From NCBI GenBank assembly GCA_947179155.2, contig OX359273.1, positions 12,529,501 to 12,593,500 on the forward strand: a stretch of DNA of 64,000 nucleotides, given 5' to 3'. Source of the DNA: Hedera helix. Lineage: Eukaryota; Streptophyta; Magnoliopsida; Apiales; Araliaceae. How positions within the stretch are numbered: the stretch's first letter is position 1; every line of letters begins with the position of its first letter. The position numbers were made by a program, and so were the translations under genes. A model generated the notes under the pieces. The model was not told the origin of the DNA. It saw nothing but the letters and a program-made list of their open reading frames with translations, and made no database searches. This document shows positions 50,315 to 61,445 of this stretch, in pieces.

Positions 50315-51635
50315 AATACCAAACTAGTTCAAACCACAATCTAGAATAGTTTTTACAACTCCAAACGAAATAATGTAGCACAACCTAATAGAAAATATAT
50401 CTAAGCCACTGTATAAAGGGATGCTCTCATCACACTTGCCCTTATTACCTGTCGGAAGAAAAACACAGCATGAGCCAAATGCCCAGTACGGATATAGAGT
50501 TCAAAATAATGAATTGAAACAATTAATGCCATTCATTGAACTGAAACGAACATAACTAACACAACGAAATAATAGGCTGGATAAAAAAGGATGGGTGTTA
50601 TTTCATACCGAGCTCAAACATAACAGAAATATACCTTGACACAAAGACAAGTCAAAATAATGTCACGCAAACAAAATAATGTCACACAGGGAAAATAATG
50701 CCGCACAGGTAAATCACACATTGGATCGCGAGTCCAAATACATGAAAAATCGGAAAGTGTGTTTAACACAAACATCACCAGTCCGCAGAACAGAATAGAA
50801 CATAAACTAGGGTCGACCCATATGCCTCCCACAACAAAACACAAAATTTGGCCATTGCCCACCAAAACACAAAATGGAGACATCGTGGATTGATCACACC
50901 GCCATAAAAGGTGTCATGCCTCGGTGCCAAGAGACATGTCTGTGGTACTCGCACAGGTAGTTATAGCTCAGGTATACCCTACGATATAATCTAACAAAAT
51001 TAAGATATCATGTCACAACAAATGCGACACAATACCAACAAAAGGGTTCCAAGTGTACATGTTAAACTGAAACGAATCAATACCAAATCTCTTAAATAAA
51101 TTAATATGTACGTTCTACAGAATCAAAAATAATCACTAAACATGATATACTAATTCCAAGAATACAAAAAAAATGAGTTCTATGTAACGCCAACATGAAC
51201 CTGCCATATTAATTTTACAAGGAACAATTATGTGAAACAATAATGAAATTCGAAACGAGAAACAAAATGAACTAATTATATTTAACAAGAATATCGCTGA
51301 AAGAGTACGAAATCCGTACCTGAAATAAATAATATAATACCCAAATTATATTCCAAATATGACTTGTTAATTTCCCATTCATCCGAACTATTTAAATAAA
51401 ATAATAATAAATAAATAAATTAAGAGTTAAATTGTTAATTATAATTTTATAAACTCTTATTATTATATTATGTTAAACTTTTATATTTCTTAAAGCTCAT
51501 ACAACACACATTCATGGCTAGCACATTCATTCTAAATGACTATATACAAATTTCACAATCTACAACACTAATATAATTATTATACCACCTCGCAATCTAT
51601 CATTCCATGCTAAGCAAAATTTTACCAAAGTTAAA
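50315..51635 (-). mobile_element. Minus-strand LTR (family F), continuing piece
   Basis: Joins the 46161-46301 piece if the solo LTR is removed. Includes ATGAGCCAAATGCCCAGTACGG and CTCGGTGCCAAGAGACATGT stretches of the kind seen in long plant LTRs. It is interrupted at 51635 by the gag-only element. Its 5' end beyond 57057 was not located. No gene is visible. Confidence 0.4.
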
Positions 51636-51706
51636 TGTAATACCCGGTTACTTTTTATGAAAAGTCCCACATCACCCACTCTCCTAAAATATTTCCCTTC
51701 CTTTAG

Positions 51707-51716
51707 CTATAAATAT
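51707..51716 (+). promoter_or_regulatory. TATA box of the gag-only element, 5' LTR
   Basis: CTATAAATAT 71 bases into the LTR, unusually close to its start, so U3 is very short and most of the 2 kb LTR would be transcribed. The 3' LTR has the same box at 55112-55121. Confidence 0.6.
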
Positions 51717-52377
51717 AACTCTACCCCTTTGGTTTTAAGCCACCAACAATTAAGACCTTCATTTTGAGAAAGGCTTTGTTGTGAGAGGGGTTTTTATAAA
51801 AGACCTCCTTAGTTAAAATTTTTGGTGTCGAGCGCGTAGACAATCTTCGGTACTCGTATTTTCGGGTATGTTCATATTTAAATTTTTGTATTGTTATTAT
51901 TGTTTTAAGTATTGTATTTAGTTTGTTAGTTAGTATTTAGTATATTTTGTTAGTAATTAGTATTTTTGTAGTTTTAATTATTGTTTTGTATTTAATTAAT
52001 AGTAAATAGTTTTGGATTAGTATTATTGATTTTAATTATTGTTTTGCATTTAGATTAATAGTAAATAGTTTTGGATTAGTATTATTGATTTTAATTATTG
52101 TTTTGTATTTAGATTAATAGCTAATAGTTTTGGATTAATATTATTGACTTTAAGTATTGTTTTAGATTATTATTTTAGTAACTTTAAAGTTTTGGAATAA
52201 TGGTTTAATTGTTTGGAAAATAATTAAAGATTGAAAGAATATTTTAAGATATACTTATAGCTATTTTAAAATGAATAAGGAGAATGTTGCATAATAGAAT
52301 TATTCTAATAACGTTTAATTATCCTGAATTTATATTTAGGATCTGTTCAGCTATTAATTTTGTGTTCAGCGATATCG

Positions 52378-52590
52378 AGGTAAGTGACTTTTTGAGCTAT
52401 TTAGTATTTCCCAAATTATATATTGTAAGTGACTCTCTGAACTGTTTAGTATTTTCGAACTGTATAGTGTAAGTGACTTTTTGAGCTATTTAGTATTTCC
52501 AAAATTATATATTGTAAGTAACTCTCCGAACTGTTTAGTATTTTCGAACTGTATAGTGTAAGTGACTTTCCGAGCTATTTAGTATTTTAA
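52378..52590 (+). repeat. Tandem dimers in the LTR of the gag-only element
   Basis: Monomers of about 45 bases begin GTAAGTGACT and end in TTTAGTATTT. Two alternating types (GAGCTATTTAG and GAACTGTTTAG) form dimers, about 2.5 copies. The same array is in the 3' LTR at about 55785-55996. Confidence 0.85.
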
Positions 52591-53649
52591 AATTATCGTT
52601 TATAATTATGTATGTTTTAGAAATTATTCGGATGCCTAAATGTATTGTTATTCTTTATTTAAGGCTTCCATTTGAATGAAAATGTTACACTTATATTTTG
52701 TTAAAAACCCGGATCAAGTATTAAAATAGAATTTTGATTTAGAAAATGAGATTATATGATTTTGAACTGTGAAATAAGTATAGTTTGGAATATCGAAAAT
52801 ATTGAGAAATTGCTTTTAGAAACCTCAGTCCGACTATGTATTGAAACCGTTAGTGTTTACGCTAGTTCCGGAACAATTTAGGACCTACTAAGGCGCACAC
52901 CATTAGATACCCTTCGGGGGGCGCTCTTCAGGGCGCGTGCATGATAAGATACCTTAGTAGGGGGCGTATCATTGACATTATCGAACATAAGGGCCGTGTT
53001 ACAGGGCTGCTGTAACTTTAGTCGTTCTGTGGATTAAAAGATACATCAAATATATTGAACTTATCGAAATCGTTGATCGAATATATTGAGCTTATCGAAA
53101 TTTGTCTTTGAATTGTATTTTGTAATTATTGATTTTGATTTTGAAAGTAAATATTGACTATTGTTATTGAACAAGAAAATGTTATTTCAAAAAGGTATAT
53201 TTATTACTGTTATTGAACAAAAGGTATTTCGAAAAAGTGTTTTGCAAATAGTACTTGATCCACCTAAATAGTGAAGATTGTTACTTGCTGGGCTTCACCG
53301 CTCACCCTTACATTAACTTTTACAGGGTCCATTTTTAAGAGCCGAGCACTGTGGATACTTTTGTGGATGATCGAAAGATATTTTAGTTTAAGAAGTTTAT
53401 GAATATTTTAGAATTATGATAAGACTTTTGTTATTGGAGCTGTGTTTCCAAAGTTATGTTTTCGGTATTTAGTTATTGAATCTTAGTGTAATTTTGATAA
53501 TTAAAGACTGTTCGGTTTCAAGTTAGTTTCATTATTGTTGAGTTTTTTGTTTGTGTTTGGGTTGCGCTATTGATATTGTTGCCTTGCGAGCTTTGTGCTT
53601 GCGGCATGTGACACTACGGGCCTGTAGCGGGTTCGGGGTGTTACAGAGA

Positions 53650-53661
53650 TGGTATCAGAGC
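53650..53661 (+). other. Primer binding site (initiator tRNA-Met) of the gag-only element
   Basis: TGGTATCAGAGC four bases after the 5' LTR, complementary to the 3' end of initiator tRNA-Met. Confidence 0.92.
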
Positions 53662-53963
53662 GGTGGCCCCTCGTAGTGTGTTAGGTTGAAAAACCTACAC
53701 ATTCCCCGGGGAGTGATTTTGGGAGTTAACTGTAGGTATAGTCTTGAGTAAACTTAAGAATTTGGAGTGAGAGATAGAATAAAGTGAAAAATATTTGTAT
53801 TATCTAATTAGTTGTTAGTTTGCATTTTGAACATAAATTTTCATGAATTAGTATTTTGTTTACTATTGAATAAACTTGGATATTTTAAATTTTATTTTGA
53901 TATATGTTTTGATACTAGTTTTGTATAGTGTTGTTTAGTGAGGATTGCTTTATTGTGTAGAAA

Positions 53964-54944
53964 ATGCCACCTAGAAGAAGTAACTCTACTAACAATGATA
54001 GTGGAGTTAATGGTATGGCTCAACTAGTTAATATCTTAGCCCAATTTGTACAAAATCAACAGTCTGAGCAACGTGGTATAGTAGCAGAATTCAAGCGATT
54101 GAACTCGCCTATCTTTGAAGGGACTACAGACCCTGCTATCGTTGATAAGTGGATTCAAGAAATGGAGAAGGCTTTTGACTTGTTAGGAAACACCGAAACT
54201 AATAAAGTGACGTTGGCAGTTTACCAACTACAGGGTGGGGCTTATGATTGGTGGCTTATGGAGAAAAGGAAGCACGAGGGAAATCCCGTACCCTACACTT
54301 GGACCATGTTCAAAGAGGCATTTACCAACAAGTACTTTCCTAGAACAATTCGGGCACAAAAGGAGAGGGAATTCATTAGGCTAGAACAAGGGAACAAGAC
54401 GGTTGCTGAATATGAAGCCGAGTTTGCGAAGCTCGCTAAATATGCACTGACCTTAACACCAGATGAGGTGACAAAAGCCCGTAGGTTAGAGGACGGGTTA
54501 CGTGTCGACATAAGGCATGGCGTTGCGTGTTTTGAGTTACCCACATATGATGCGATGCTTCATAAGGCGTTGGTAATTGAGAAGGGCCTAATAGAAATTG
54601 AGAATGGAAAGAACGGCAATCGAAAGAGAGATGAGTCATTCGGGGGAGAGTCGATCTATGGGGGACCAACGAAAAAGATAAATACCCAAACTGTTAGATT
54701 TCGAGAGAATCAAAGAAACCAAGAGGACAAATTAAAATGTGGGAGATGTGGTAGGAACCACCCAAACAAAGAATGTCATTGGAATACGGGTGCGTGCTTT
54801 CATTGTGGAGAGTTAGGTCATAAAATTTCGCAATGTCCCAAGAACCCTCCACCTAAAGGAGATGCAAGGAAGGAGGAAGTAACCATAGCAAGTCCAAGGC
54901 TAACTCGAGGACGGGTGTTTCAACTTTCAGGCAACCAGTATTAA
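53964..54944 (+). CDS. Intact retrotransposon Gag protein (326 aa) with two zinc knuckles
   Basis: ATG 53964 to TAA 54942, uninterrupted. It begins MPPRRSNSTN like chromovirus Gag proteins. The retrotransposon Gag core spans about residues 48-210, with WIQEMEKAFDLL, GGAYDWW, F(K)EAFTNKYFP, the REFIRLEQG region and ARRLEDGLR. A Lys/Arg-rich linker leads to a variant finger CGRCGRNHPNKEC (259-271) and a canonical CX2CX4HX4C knuckle (278-291) for RNA binding. The C-terminus, TRGRVFQLSGNQY, stops just where protease would begin in autonomous relatives, so the pol region was removed cleanly. Gag forms the virus-like particle that packages the element's RNA. The absence of any stop in a young copy suggests Gag function has been kept. 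Confidence 0.95.
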   Translation: MPPRRSNSTNNDSGVNGMAQLVNILAQFVQNQQSEQRGIVAEFKRLNSPIFEGTTDPAIVDKWIQEMEKAFDLLGNTETNKVTLAVYQLQGGAYDWWLMEKRKHEGNPVPYTWTMFKEAFTNKYFPRTIRAQKEREFIRLEQGNKTVAEYEAEFAKLAKYALTLTPDEVTKARRLEDGLRVDIRHGVACFELPTYDAMLHKALVIEKGLIEIENGKNGNRKRDESFGGESIYGGPTKKINTQTVRFRENQRNQEDKLKCGRCGRNHPNKECHWNTGACFHCGELGHKISQCPKNPPPKGDARKEEVTIASPRLTRGRVFQLSGNQY

Positions 54945-55027
54945 GGTATGTAACTATTTTGTTATTTGAACATGTTATTTTTAGATATACGCTTATGATT
55001 TGGAAATTTGGAGGATCAAATTTTTTT

Positions 55028-55040
55028 AAGGGGGAGGTAA
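55028..55040 (+). other. Polypurine tract of the gag-only element
   Basis: AAGGGGGAGGTAA directly before the 3' LTR, the expected primer for plus-strand synthesis. Confidence 0.85.
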
Positions 55041-57052
55041 TGTAATACCCGGTTACTTTTTATGAAAAGTCCCACATCACCCACTCTCCTAAAATATTTC
55101 CCTTCCTTTAGCTATAAATATAACTCTACCCCTTTGGTTTTAAGCCACCAACAATTAAGACCTTCATTTTGAGAAAGGCTTTGTTGTGAGAGGGGTTTTT
55201 TATAAAAGACCTCCTTAGTTAAAAATTTTGGTGTCGAGGGCGTAGACAATCTTCGGTACTCGTATTTTCGGGTATGTTCATATTTAAATTTTTGTATTGT
55301 TATTATTGTTTTAAGTATTGTATTTAGTTTGTTAGTTAGTATTTAGTATATTTTGTTAGTAATTAGTATTTTTGTAGTTTTAATTATTGTTTTGTATTTA
55401 ATTAATAGTAAATAGTTTTGGATTAGTATTATTGATTTTAATTATTGTTTTGCATTTAGATTAATAGTAAATAGTTTTGGATTAGTATTATTGATTTTAA
55501 TTATTGTTTTGTATTTAGATTAATAGCTAATAGTTTTGGATTAATATTATTGACTTTAAGTATTGTTTTAGATTATTATTTTAGTAACTTTAAAGTTTTG
55601 GAATAATGGTTTAATTTGTTTGGAAAATAATTAAAGATTGAAAGAATATTTTAAGATATACTTATAGCTATTTTAAAATGAATAAGGAGAATGTTGCATA
55701 ATAGAATTATTCTAATAACGTTTAATTGTCCTGAATTTATATTTAGGATCTGTTCAGCTATTAATTTTGTGTTCAGCGATATCGAGGTAAGTGACTTTTT
55801 GAGCTATTTAGTATTTCCAAAATTATATATTGTAAGTGACTCTCTGAACTGTTTAGTATTTTCGAACTGTATAGTGTAAGTGACTTTTTGAGCTATTTAG
55901 TATTTCCAAAATTATATATTGTAAGTAACTCTCCGAACTGTTTAGTATTTTCAAACTGTATAGTGTAAGTGACTTTCCGAGCTATTTAGTATTTTAAAAT
56001 TATCGTTTATAATTATGTATGTTTTAGAAATTATTCGGATGCCTAAATGTATTGTTATTCTTTATTTAAGGCTTCCATTTGAATGAAAATGTTACACTTA
56101 TATTTTGTTAAAAACCCGGATCAAGTATTAAAATAGAATTTTGATTTAGAAAATGAGATTATATGATTTTGAACTGTGAAATAAGTATAGTTTGGAATAT
56201 CGAAAATATTGAGAAATTGCTTTTAGAAACCTCAGTCCGACTATGTATTGAAACCGTTAGTGTTTACGCTAGTTCCGGAACAATTTAGGACCTACTAAGG
56301 CGCACACCATTAGATACCCTTCGGGGGGCGCTCTTCAGGGCGCGTGCATGATAAGATACCTTAGTAGGGGGCGTATCATTGACATTATCGAACATAAGGG
56401 CCGTGTTACAGGGCTGCTGTAACCTTAGTCGTTCTGTGGATTAAAAGATACATCGAATATATTGAACTTATCGAAATCGTTGATCGAATATATTGAGCTT
56501 ATCGAAATTTGTCTTTGAATTGTATTTTGTAATTATTGATTTTGATTTTGAAAGTAAATATTGACTATTGTTATTGAACAAGAAAATGTTATTTCAAAAA
56601 GGTATATTTATTACTGTTATTGAACAAAAGGTATTTCGAAAAAGTGTTTTGCAAATAGTACTTGATCCACCTAAATAGTGAAGATTGTTACTTGCTGGGC
56701 TTCACCGCTCACCCTTACATTAACTTTTACAGGGTCCATTTTTAAGAGCCGAGCACTGTGGATACTTTTGTGGATGATCGAAAGATATTTTAGTTTAAGA
56801 AGTTTATAAATATTTTAGAATTATGATAAGACTTTTGTTATTGGAGCTGTGTTTCCAAAGTTATGTTTTCGGTATTTAGTTATTGAATCTTAGTGTAATT
56901 TTGATAATTAAAGACTGTTCGGTTTCAAGTTAGTTTCATTATTGTTGAGTTTTTTGTTTGTGTTTGGGTTGCGCTATTGATATTGTTGCCTTGCGAGCTT
57001 TGTGCTTGCGGCATGTGACACTACGGGCCTGTAGCGGGTTCGGGGTGTTACA
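55041..57052 (+). repeat. 3' LTR of the gag-only element
   Basis: 2012 bases, TGTAATACCCGGTTACTTTT to GGTTCGGGGTGTTACA, nearly identical to the 5' LTR. Differences seen include single-base length changes in T or A runs and a few transitions. Confidence 0.95.
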
Positions 57053-57057
57053 TTAAA

Positions 57058-57900
57058 CATATGTATTTACACATTAGCTACAAGCTTTATCAATTCGGAA
57101 AAAAAAAATATAATTTTCATATAGGATTCTTTTACTAGAAAAAAATAACTAATTGATAATTACAAAATATATTACTTTAAGTTCCATGTTTGTTCATCCT
57201 AATTTGATTTGCACAACATTATGTATCTATTTATATGATTATTATAACATAGATGCATGAGTTCAAAATATCAATTACTATAAAACATGAAATATATTAA
57301 TATAAAATTCATACAACAACACCTATTACAGATTCTGCCTTGATCTGGGTAACTTTTTGTTTGCAATCAGTTTTAGGCATTTGATATACATATATAAGAT
57401 ATTTACAAATAACTTAAAGATTTTATTTGGCTGAAATAGTTATCCCGTTTACTTTTTCTTCTCCTTCGCCACTACTGATGAGAGCTCAAAACTGACTCTT
57501 GCTTCCACGGTTTCGTATTATGGAATGTGATAGGAATGAGATAGGATTATGTTTTATTATTTATTTATTTATTTTAACAACTATCCTAATTCTAATAAAA
57601 TTCAAATTACACACATATAAATTATATTCAAATATAAATTAGACCCAATTACTTAAAAGTCCACCTTGACCAAATAAATGTTACTCATTATTTATTATTA
57701 GTCCATATAAATTTGATTCAAACATAAAATAAAATTCAAATAAAATATTTTAATATTATAATTATTTAATGGATATTACACTCTCACTCTTCATTTTCAT
57801 CCTCCTCTCCCTACGGTAAGTATCCATCCATCTATCTATCTCATAGTCTAATTGGATTATTATATGAATACATTGAATTTGTATTGTATTGTATATAAAG
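57058..57900. other. Region between the gag-only element and the first NLP-like exon
   Basis: AT-rich. The first part may continue the minus-strand family F LTR. At 57769-57815 a short open stretch ends in a good donor (ACG/GTAAGT at 57816), in a context resembling the sequence just after the later NLP exon at 62640-62660. It could be the end of an earlier module or a first exon, but its phase does not fit the next exon. Confidence 0.35.
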
Positions 57901-59839
57901 GTTCAATTACTGAGAGTAGCCTTACGTTACGGAGGATCATGGCCGACCTTTGCAATTTTACTGTGCTTGGGAGAAGTTACCTCCTAATTCAGTTTTGGGG
58001 GCAACCAAAACTGATGGGGTGGGTGTATCCTTACAACTCGAGATCAACCTTTTGCTCTTACAAAACTTGATAGAGGAAGTTTGGAATATAGGAAGCTCTC
58101 ACTTACCTATACATTTGTAGTAGATGCTGATGAAGAGAACCTGCAGCTACTTGGTCTTCCTGGGCGGGTGTTTCAGAATAAATGACCCGAATCAACTCCA
58201 AACGTGTCCTATTACTCTACCACCGATTACCCACAAAGGGATTTTGCTTTAATTTGTGGAATATGGAGTTCTTTGGCTTTACCCGTGTTTGAACATTCGG
58301 TCTGTGACTTGCTTGGTGTTCTTGAGCTCGTCAGCCGTACTGCAGATATTACTAAGGTTTATCACGATGTGGTATTACAAAAGATTTGGAATATATTTCT
58401 GCTTGGATATGATCATTTAGATTCATTTCTCAATACTAATTCATGGCAAAGTACTTGCTAATTCAGACCATTTTAAGTTTCACATGTACAAACTAAAATC
58501 AAATTAGTCATTAGCTATAGTAATATGGAAAATATTGCTTTTTTGTGTTAACCGTGTTAATCATTTTATTTTAAGTTAATTAATCAGATTAATTATTTAA
58601 ACTAGTTACTTAATTATTTAATTATAATATCATAATTATTTAATTATGATTATGATTTTGTTTTGTTTTTCTTTTTTAAAACTTTTTTATATCTTTTTAG
58701 CCTCAATAATATTTCAGTTAATTATATGTTTTCCCTTTTTTTTTCTTTTCTTACCATTTTACAAAATTAAAATGTTAATTTAATTTGAACATCTATTTTG
58801 GTTTTACACATAATCACTGATTTATCATGTATGTATTCAAATAAAATAATTATTCTGACCAAGTAATTCAAATAGAATAATTAACACTATAAATTAAGAT
58901 AGGAGAACTATTTTCTCAATAATAATGTAGTTAATGATAAATTGACCATAGTTTGAACACATGGAATTCACATGATGTATATTTTGTCCAAAAAGTCTAA
59001 CTTCCCTAAATCTTTTTAATGGTATTGCTTCATGTTTGTAAGTTTTTTTTATAGGAAAAAGGGGTGGGAAGGGTAGGGAAAATAGTTAAAATCCCTCCAA
59101 ATCTCATGTTTGTGAGTTTTTTTAGGCAGGGAAGGGATTTGGAGGTAAAGTTGATTTTATTTTTGGCTCAAAACTTTCTCTCCCCCAAAAGTGAGAGGAT
59201 TTGGAGGGATGGGAAGGGATACGAAAGTTATATATTTTATATTAACTAAAATAGCCTTACAGAATAAATAATATGACAATCTTGTCCTTAACTATTATAA
59301 CTCCCAATTATATTATAGGTTTTGAAAGTACGACCTAAACATAAATTGTGTTCAATTTTCTTTTCCTAAGAGATAAACTTTTATGTATGAAAATATAATA
59401 TAGTATATGATAAAATTTACAGAAATAATAAAACTGGTGTTGCTCTTTTGTTTATTGTATTTTAATTTTTGTCTAACCATATGGTTGAAGTCAAATCTTG
59501 AATCAGAGCACCTCGAGGAAAATTTGAAGATTGGCCTGTAGCTTCGTAGTGTCAATCCGAACCTCCATATTAAGCATAACCAGCTGGGACTTGCTTATGA
59601 TTATTTTCATTTTGTATTTTTTGGGGTTTATAAACCTGAATAATTTACTATTGTAAAGTACATCATATATGTATATAATTAAAAATGGGAATACTTCATC
59701 CACTGCTAATAGTAGCGGAAGACCCTGTTACACAAATACACCCAAGTCAAAATTCGTCAACGAATTCGTAGCAATTTTTAATCCATTCACTACTAATAGT
59801 AGCGGATTAGCATCAGTAAGGCAAAATCAAAATTAGTAT

Positions 59840-59950
59840 GGTTTATGGTTTATTATTTAAGGTTTGGGGTTTAGTATTTAAGGCTTAGGGTTTATTACAT
59901 AGGGTTTGAGGTTTAGTAACTCGGGTTTAGTAACTGAGGTTTAGGGTTAA
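59840..59950 (+). repeat. Degenerate telomere-like TTTAGGG stretch
   Basis: About ten TTTAGGG-related heptamers, several changed (GTTTGGGG, GCTTAGGG, GGTTTGAGG), within about 110 bases. Short interstitial telomere-like stretches occur in plant DNA, and such motifs can also be promoter elements, so the origin is uncertain. Confidence 0.5.
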
Positions 59951-60268
59951 TTTATTATATACTTTATTGAATATGCAAGATTAAACTTGCTTGCTTAATG
60001 AATCCTTGCCGCTAGAACTCTAATATGAATATGGGCATGTCAGTTTATGGTATCTGATCACCTTCCGCTAGTAATACTAGTGGATGGTTCAATCTATTAG
60101 TATTGCATAGTTAAAATAAGGGCATGTTGGCAATTTTTTCATGTACTACTAATAGTAACGGGTGACGAAAATAATTGTTAAATCTAGGCCGTTCTAGATT
60201 GAAATGGACGGTATAGGATCTATTTGCCCAAAATAAGTTATAGCACATACTTGTTATGGATCATACCC

Positions 60269-60269
<1 letters not shown>

Positions 60270-60336
<67 letters not shown>
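60270..60336. repeat. Compound AT and GT dinucleotide microsatellite
   Basis: About 13 AT units run directly into about 20 GT units, read from the sequence. Confidence 0.95.
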
Positions 60337-60338
<2 letters not shown>

Positions 60339-60741
60339 TAAAGCATAAAAAAGACTAAGCAAAATAAATTCAATAGCTAAACATTGTTAAATCATATCGT
60401 TTATTACATTTATATGCAATGGTAATATAGTAATAGTGTAGTTTAAAAATAAAAATCATTTCCCTTACCTTTCGTACTTCTAAACTCTCATAATTAAAAT
60501 CCCATCATTTCTTTTGCTTTTTAAAACTCACAAACATGACAAGAAAAAATTATAATCCCCTCCCTTTCCCCTTTTATACTTTCCCTACCCATCCAATTCC
60601 TCCAAACTAACAAATACATGATCCTCTTTTTAGTACAAATATAAGTTTGAGGGTGAATATTTCTATTAAAAAAGAAAGGTTTAAAAAACGAGTTCGAACA
60701 AATATACAAATTAGGGGTTAGTTTTGCATTTCAGACTTTCA

Positions 60742-61445
60742 TGATGGGGGAGAATTGGGAAGCCCGCGCATTGCGTGTGCGTACACAGGGCACTGACATA
60801 TATATTTGGAACTCAACTCGACCTAAAAAATTAAGCTATTAGATCCTGGTCCCATTCATATATATTAATTCTTCGTTTTTTTATATTATTTATCTGATGT
60901 AGGACTCCAACTCACTTGTGATATCATAATTAACAACAATTGTTGGCCAACTATTCTAGCTCCTTTTTCTCCATAGAGTCAACTTTCATCAATTATTGAA
61001 CATTTTCTCTTCAATCACCGCAGATCACCAATTATCGGCTAACCACTATCAAAACCAATTCTCGTCTAAACCCATTGAGAATTCAACATCAATACCATGG
61101 AGAGAACCTTAAGGGAAGCACCAACCTTTCATCAAAAAATCAGCACCATCGCGTGTCTTTTTGAAAAAGTTTTTCGGGATTTTTAATTTTCGAACCACCA
61201 TCGCGTATCATTTGAAGAAGTTAACAAGTCCAGGATCAATCTTCCATAGCTCTGATACCAATTGATAGGAGAGAGCCGGGTAACCCACGCATTGCGTGCA
61301 CGGACACAATGCACTAACATACATATTTGGAACCCAACTTGACCTAAAAGCTTAAGCTAGTAGGTTTTGGGCCCATTCATATATATTAGTCCTTCACTTT
61401 TTTCTAATTTATTCGATTTGAGACTTCAACTCACTTGTGATATCA
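60742..61445 (-). mobile_element. TRIM-like element (short terminal repeats, tRNA-Met primer site)
   Basis: Two direct repeats of about 184 bases (60742-60926 and 61263-61445) each start TGAT and end TGATATCA on the plus strand, hence TG...CA on the minus strand. Both contain a CGCATTGCGTG motif and CAACTCACTTGTGATATCA ends. On the minus strand TGGTATCAGAGC (61249-61260) lies two bases inside the 5' repeat. The total of about 704 bases with no coding capacity fits a terminal-repeat retrotransposon in miniature. The repeats differ noticeably (roughly 80% alike by eye), so it is old. Flanking bases TTTCA and TAACA match only partly, and no clear purine tract is seen. Confidence 0.7.

Larger units (their letters stand above)
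51636..53645 (+). repeat. 5' LTR of the gag-only element
   Basis: 2010 bases, TGTAATACCCGGTTACTTTT to GGTTCGGGGTGTTACA. Contains a TATA box (51707), two internal tandem arrays (about 52000-52200, unit near 61 bases; about 52378-52590, dimers of about 90 bases) and a GC-rich inverted repeat at 52884-52961. Confidence 0.95.
51636..57052 (+). mobile_element. Complete non-autonomous gag-only LTR retrotransposon (TR-GAG type), duplication TTAAA
   Basis: 5417 bases with two nearly identical LTRs (51636-53645 and 55041-57052), a tRNA-Met primer site, one Gag ORF, a polypurine tract, and the duplication TTAAA on both sides (51631-51635 and 57053-57057). No protease, reverse transcriptase or integrase is present: only about 1.4 kb separates the LTRs. 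By eye the LTRs differ at about ten positions in 2 kb, roughly 0.5%, so the insertion is young. This matches the published class of terminal-repeat elements with a Gag domain. It needs enzymes in trans. Confidence 0.95.
58357..60741. other. Large intron of NLP module 1, first part
   Basis: AT-rich and without a recognisable gene. It contains a purine-rich stretch (about 59050-59220), recurring palindromic CTACTAATAGTAG-type motifs (59700-60165), a degenerate TTTAGGG-like stretch (59840-59950) and an AT/GT microsatellite (60270-60336). Confidence 0.5.

Noticed and set aside
52284..52472. 62-codon frame repeated at 55691-55879
   Set aside because: Occurs in both LTRs of the gag-only element within the tandem dimers; repetition reflects LTR identity, not selection.
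61241..61262. GCTCTGATACCA as part of a tRNA gene
   Set aside because: No cloverleaf around it; it is the complement of the tRNA-Met primer-binding sequence next to a terminal repeat.
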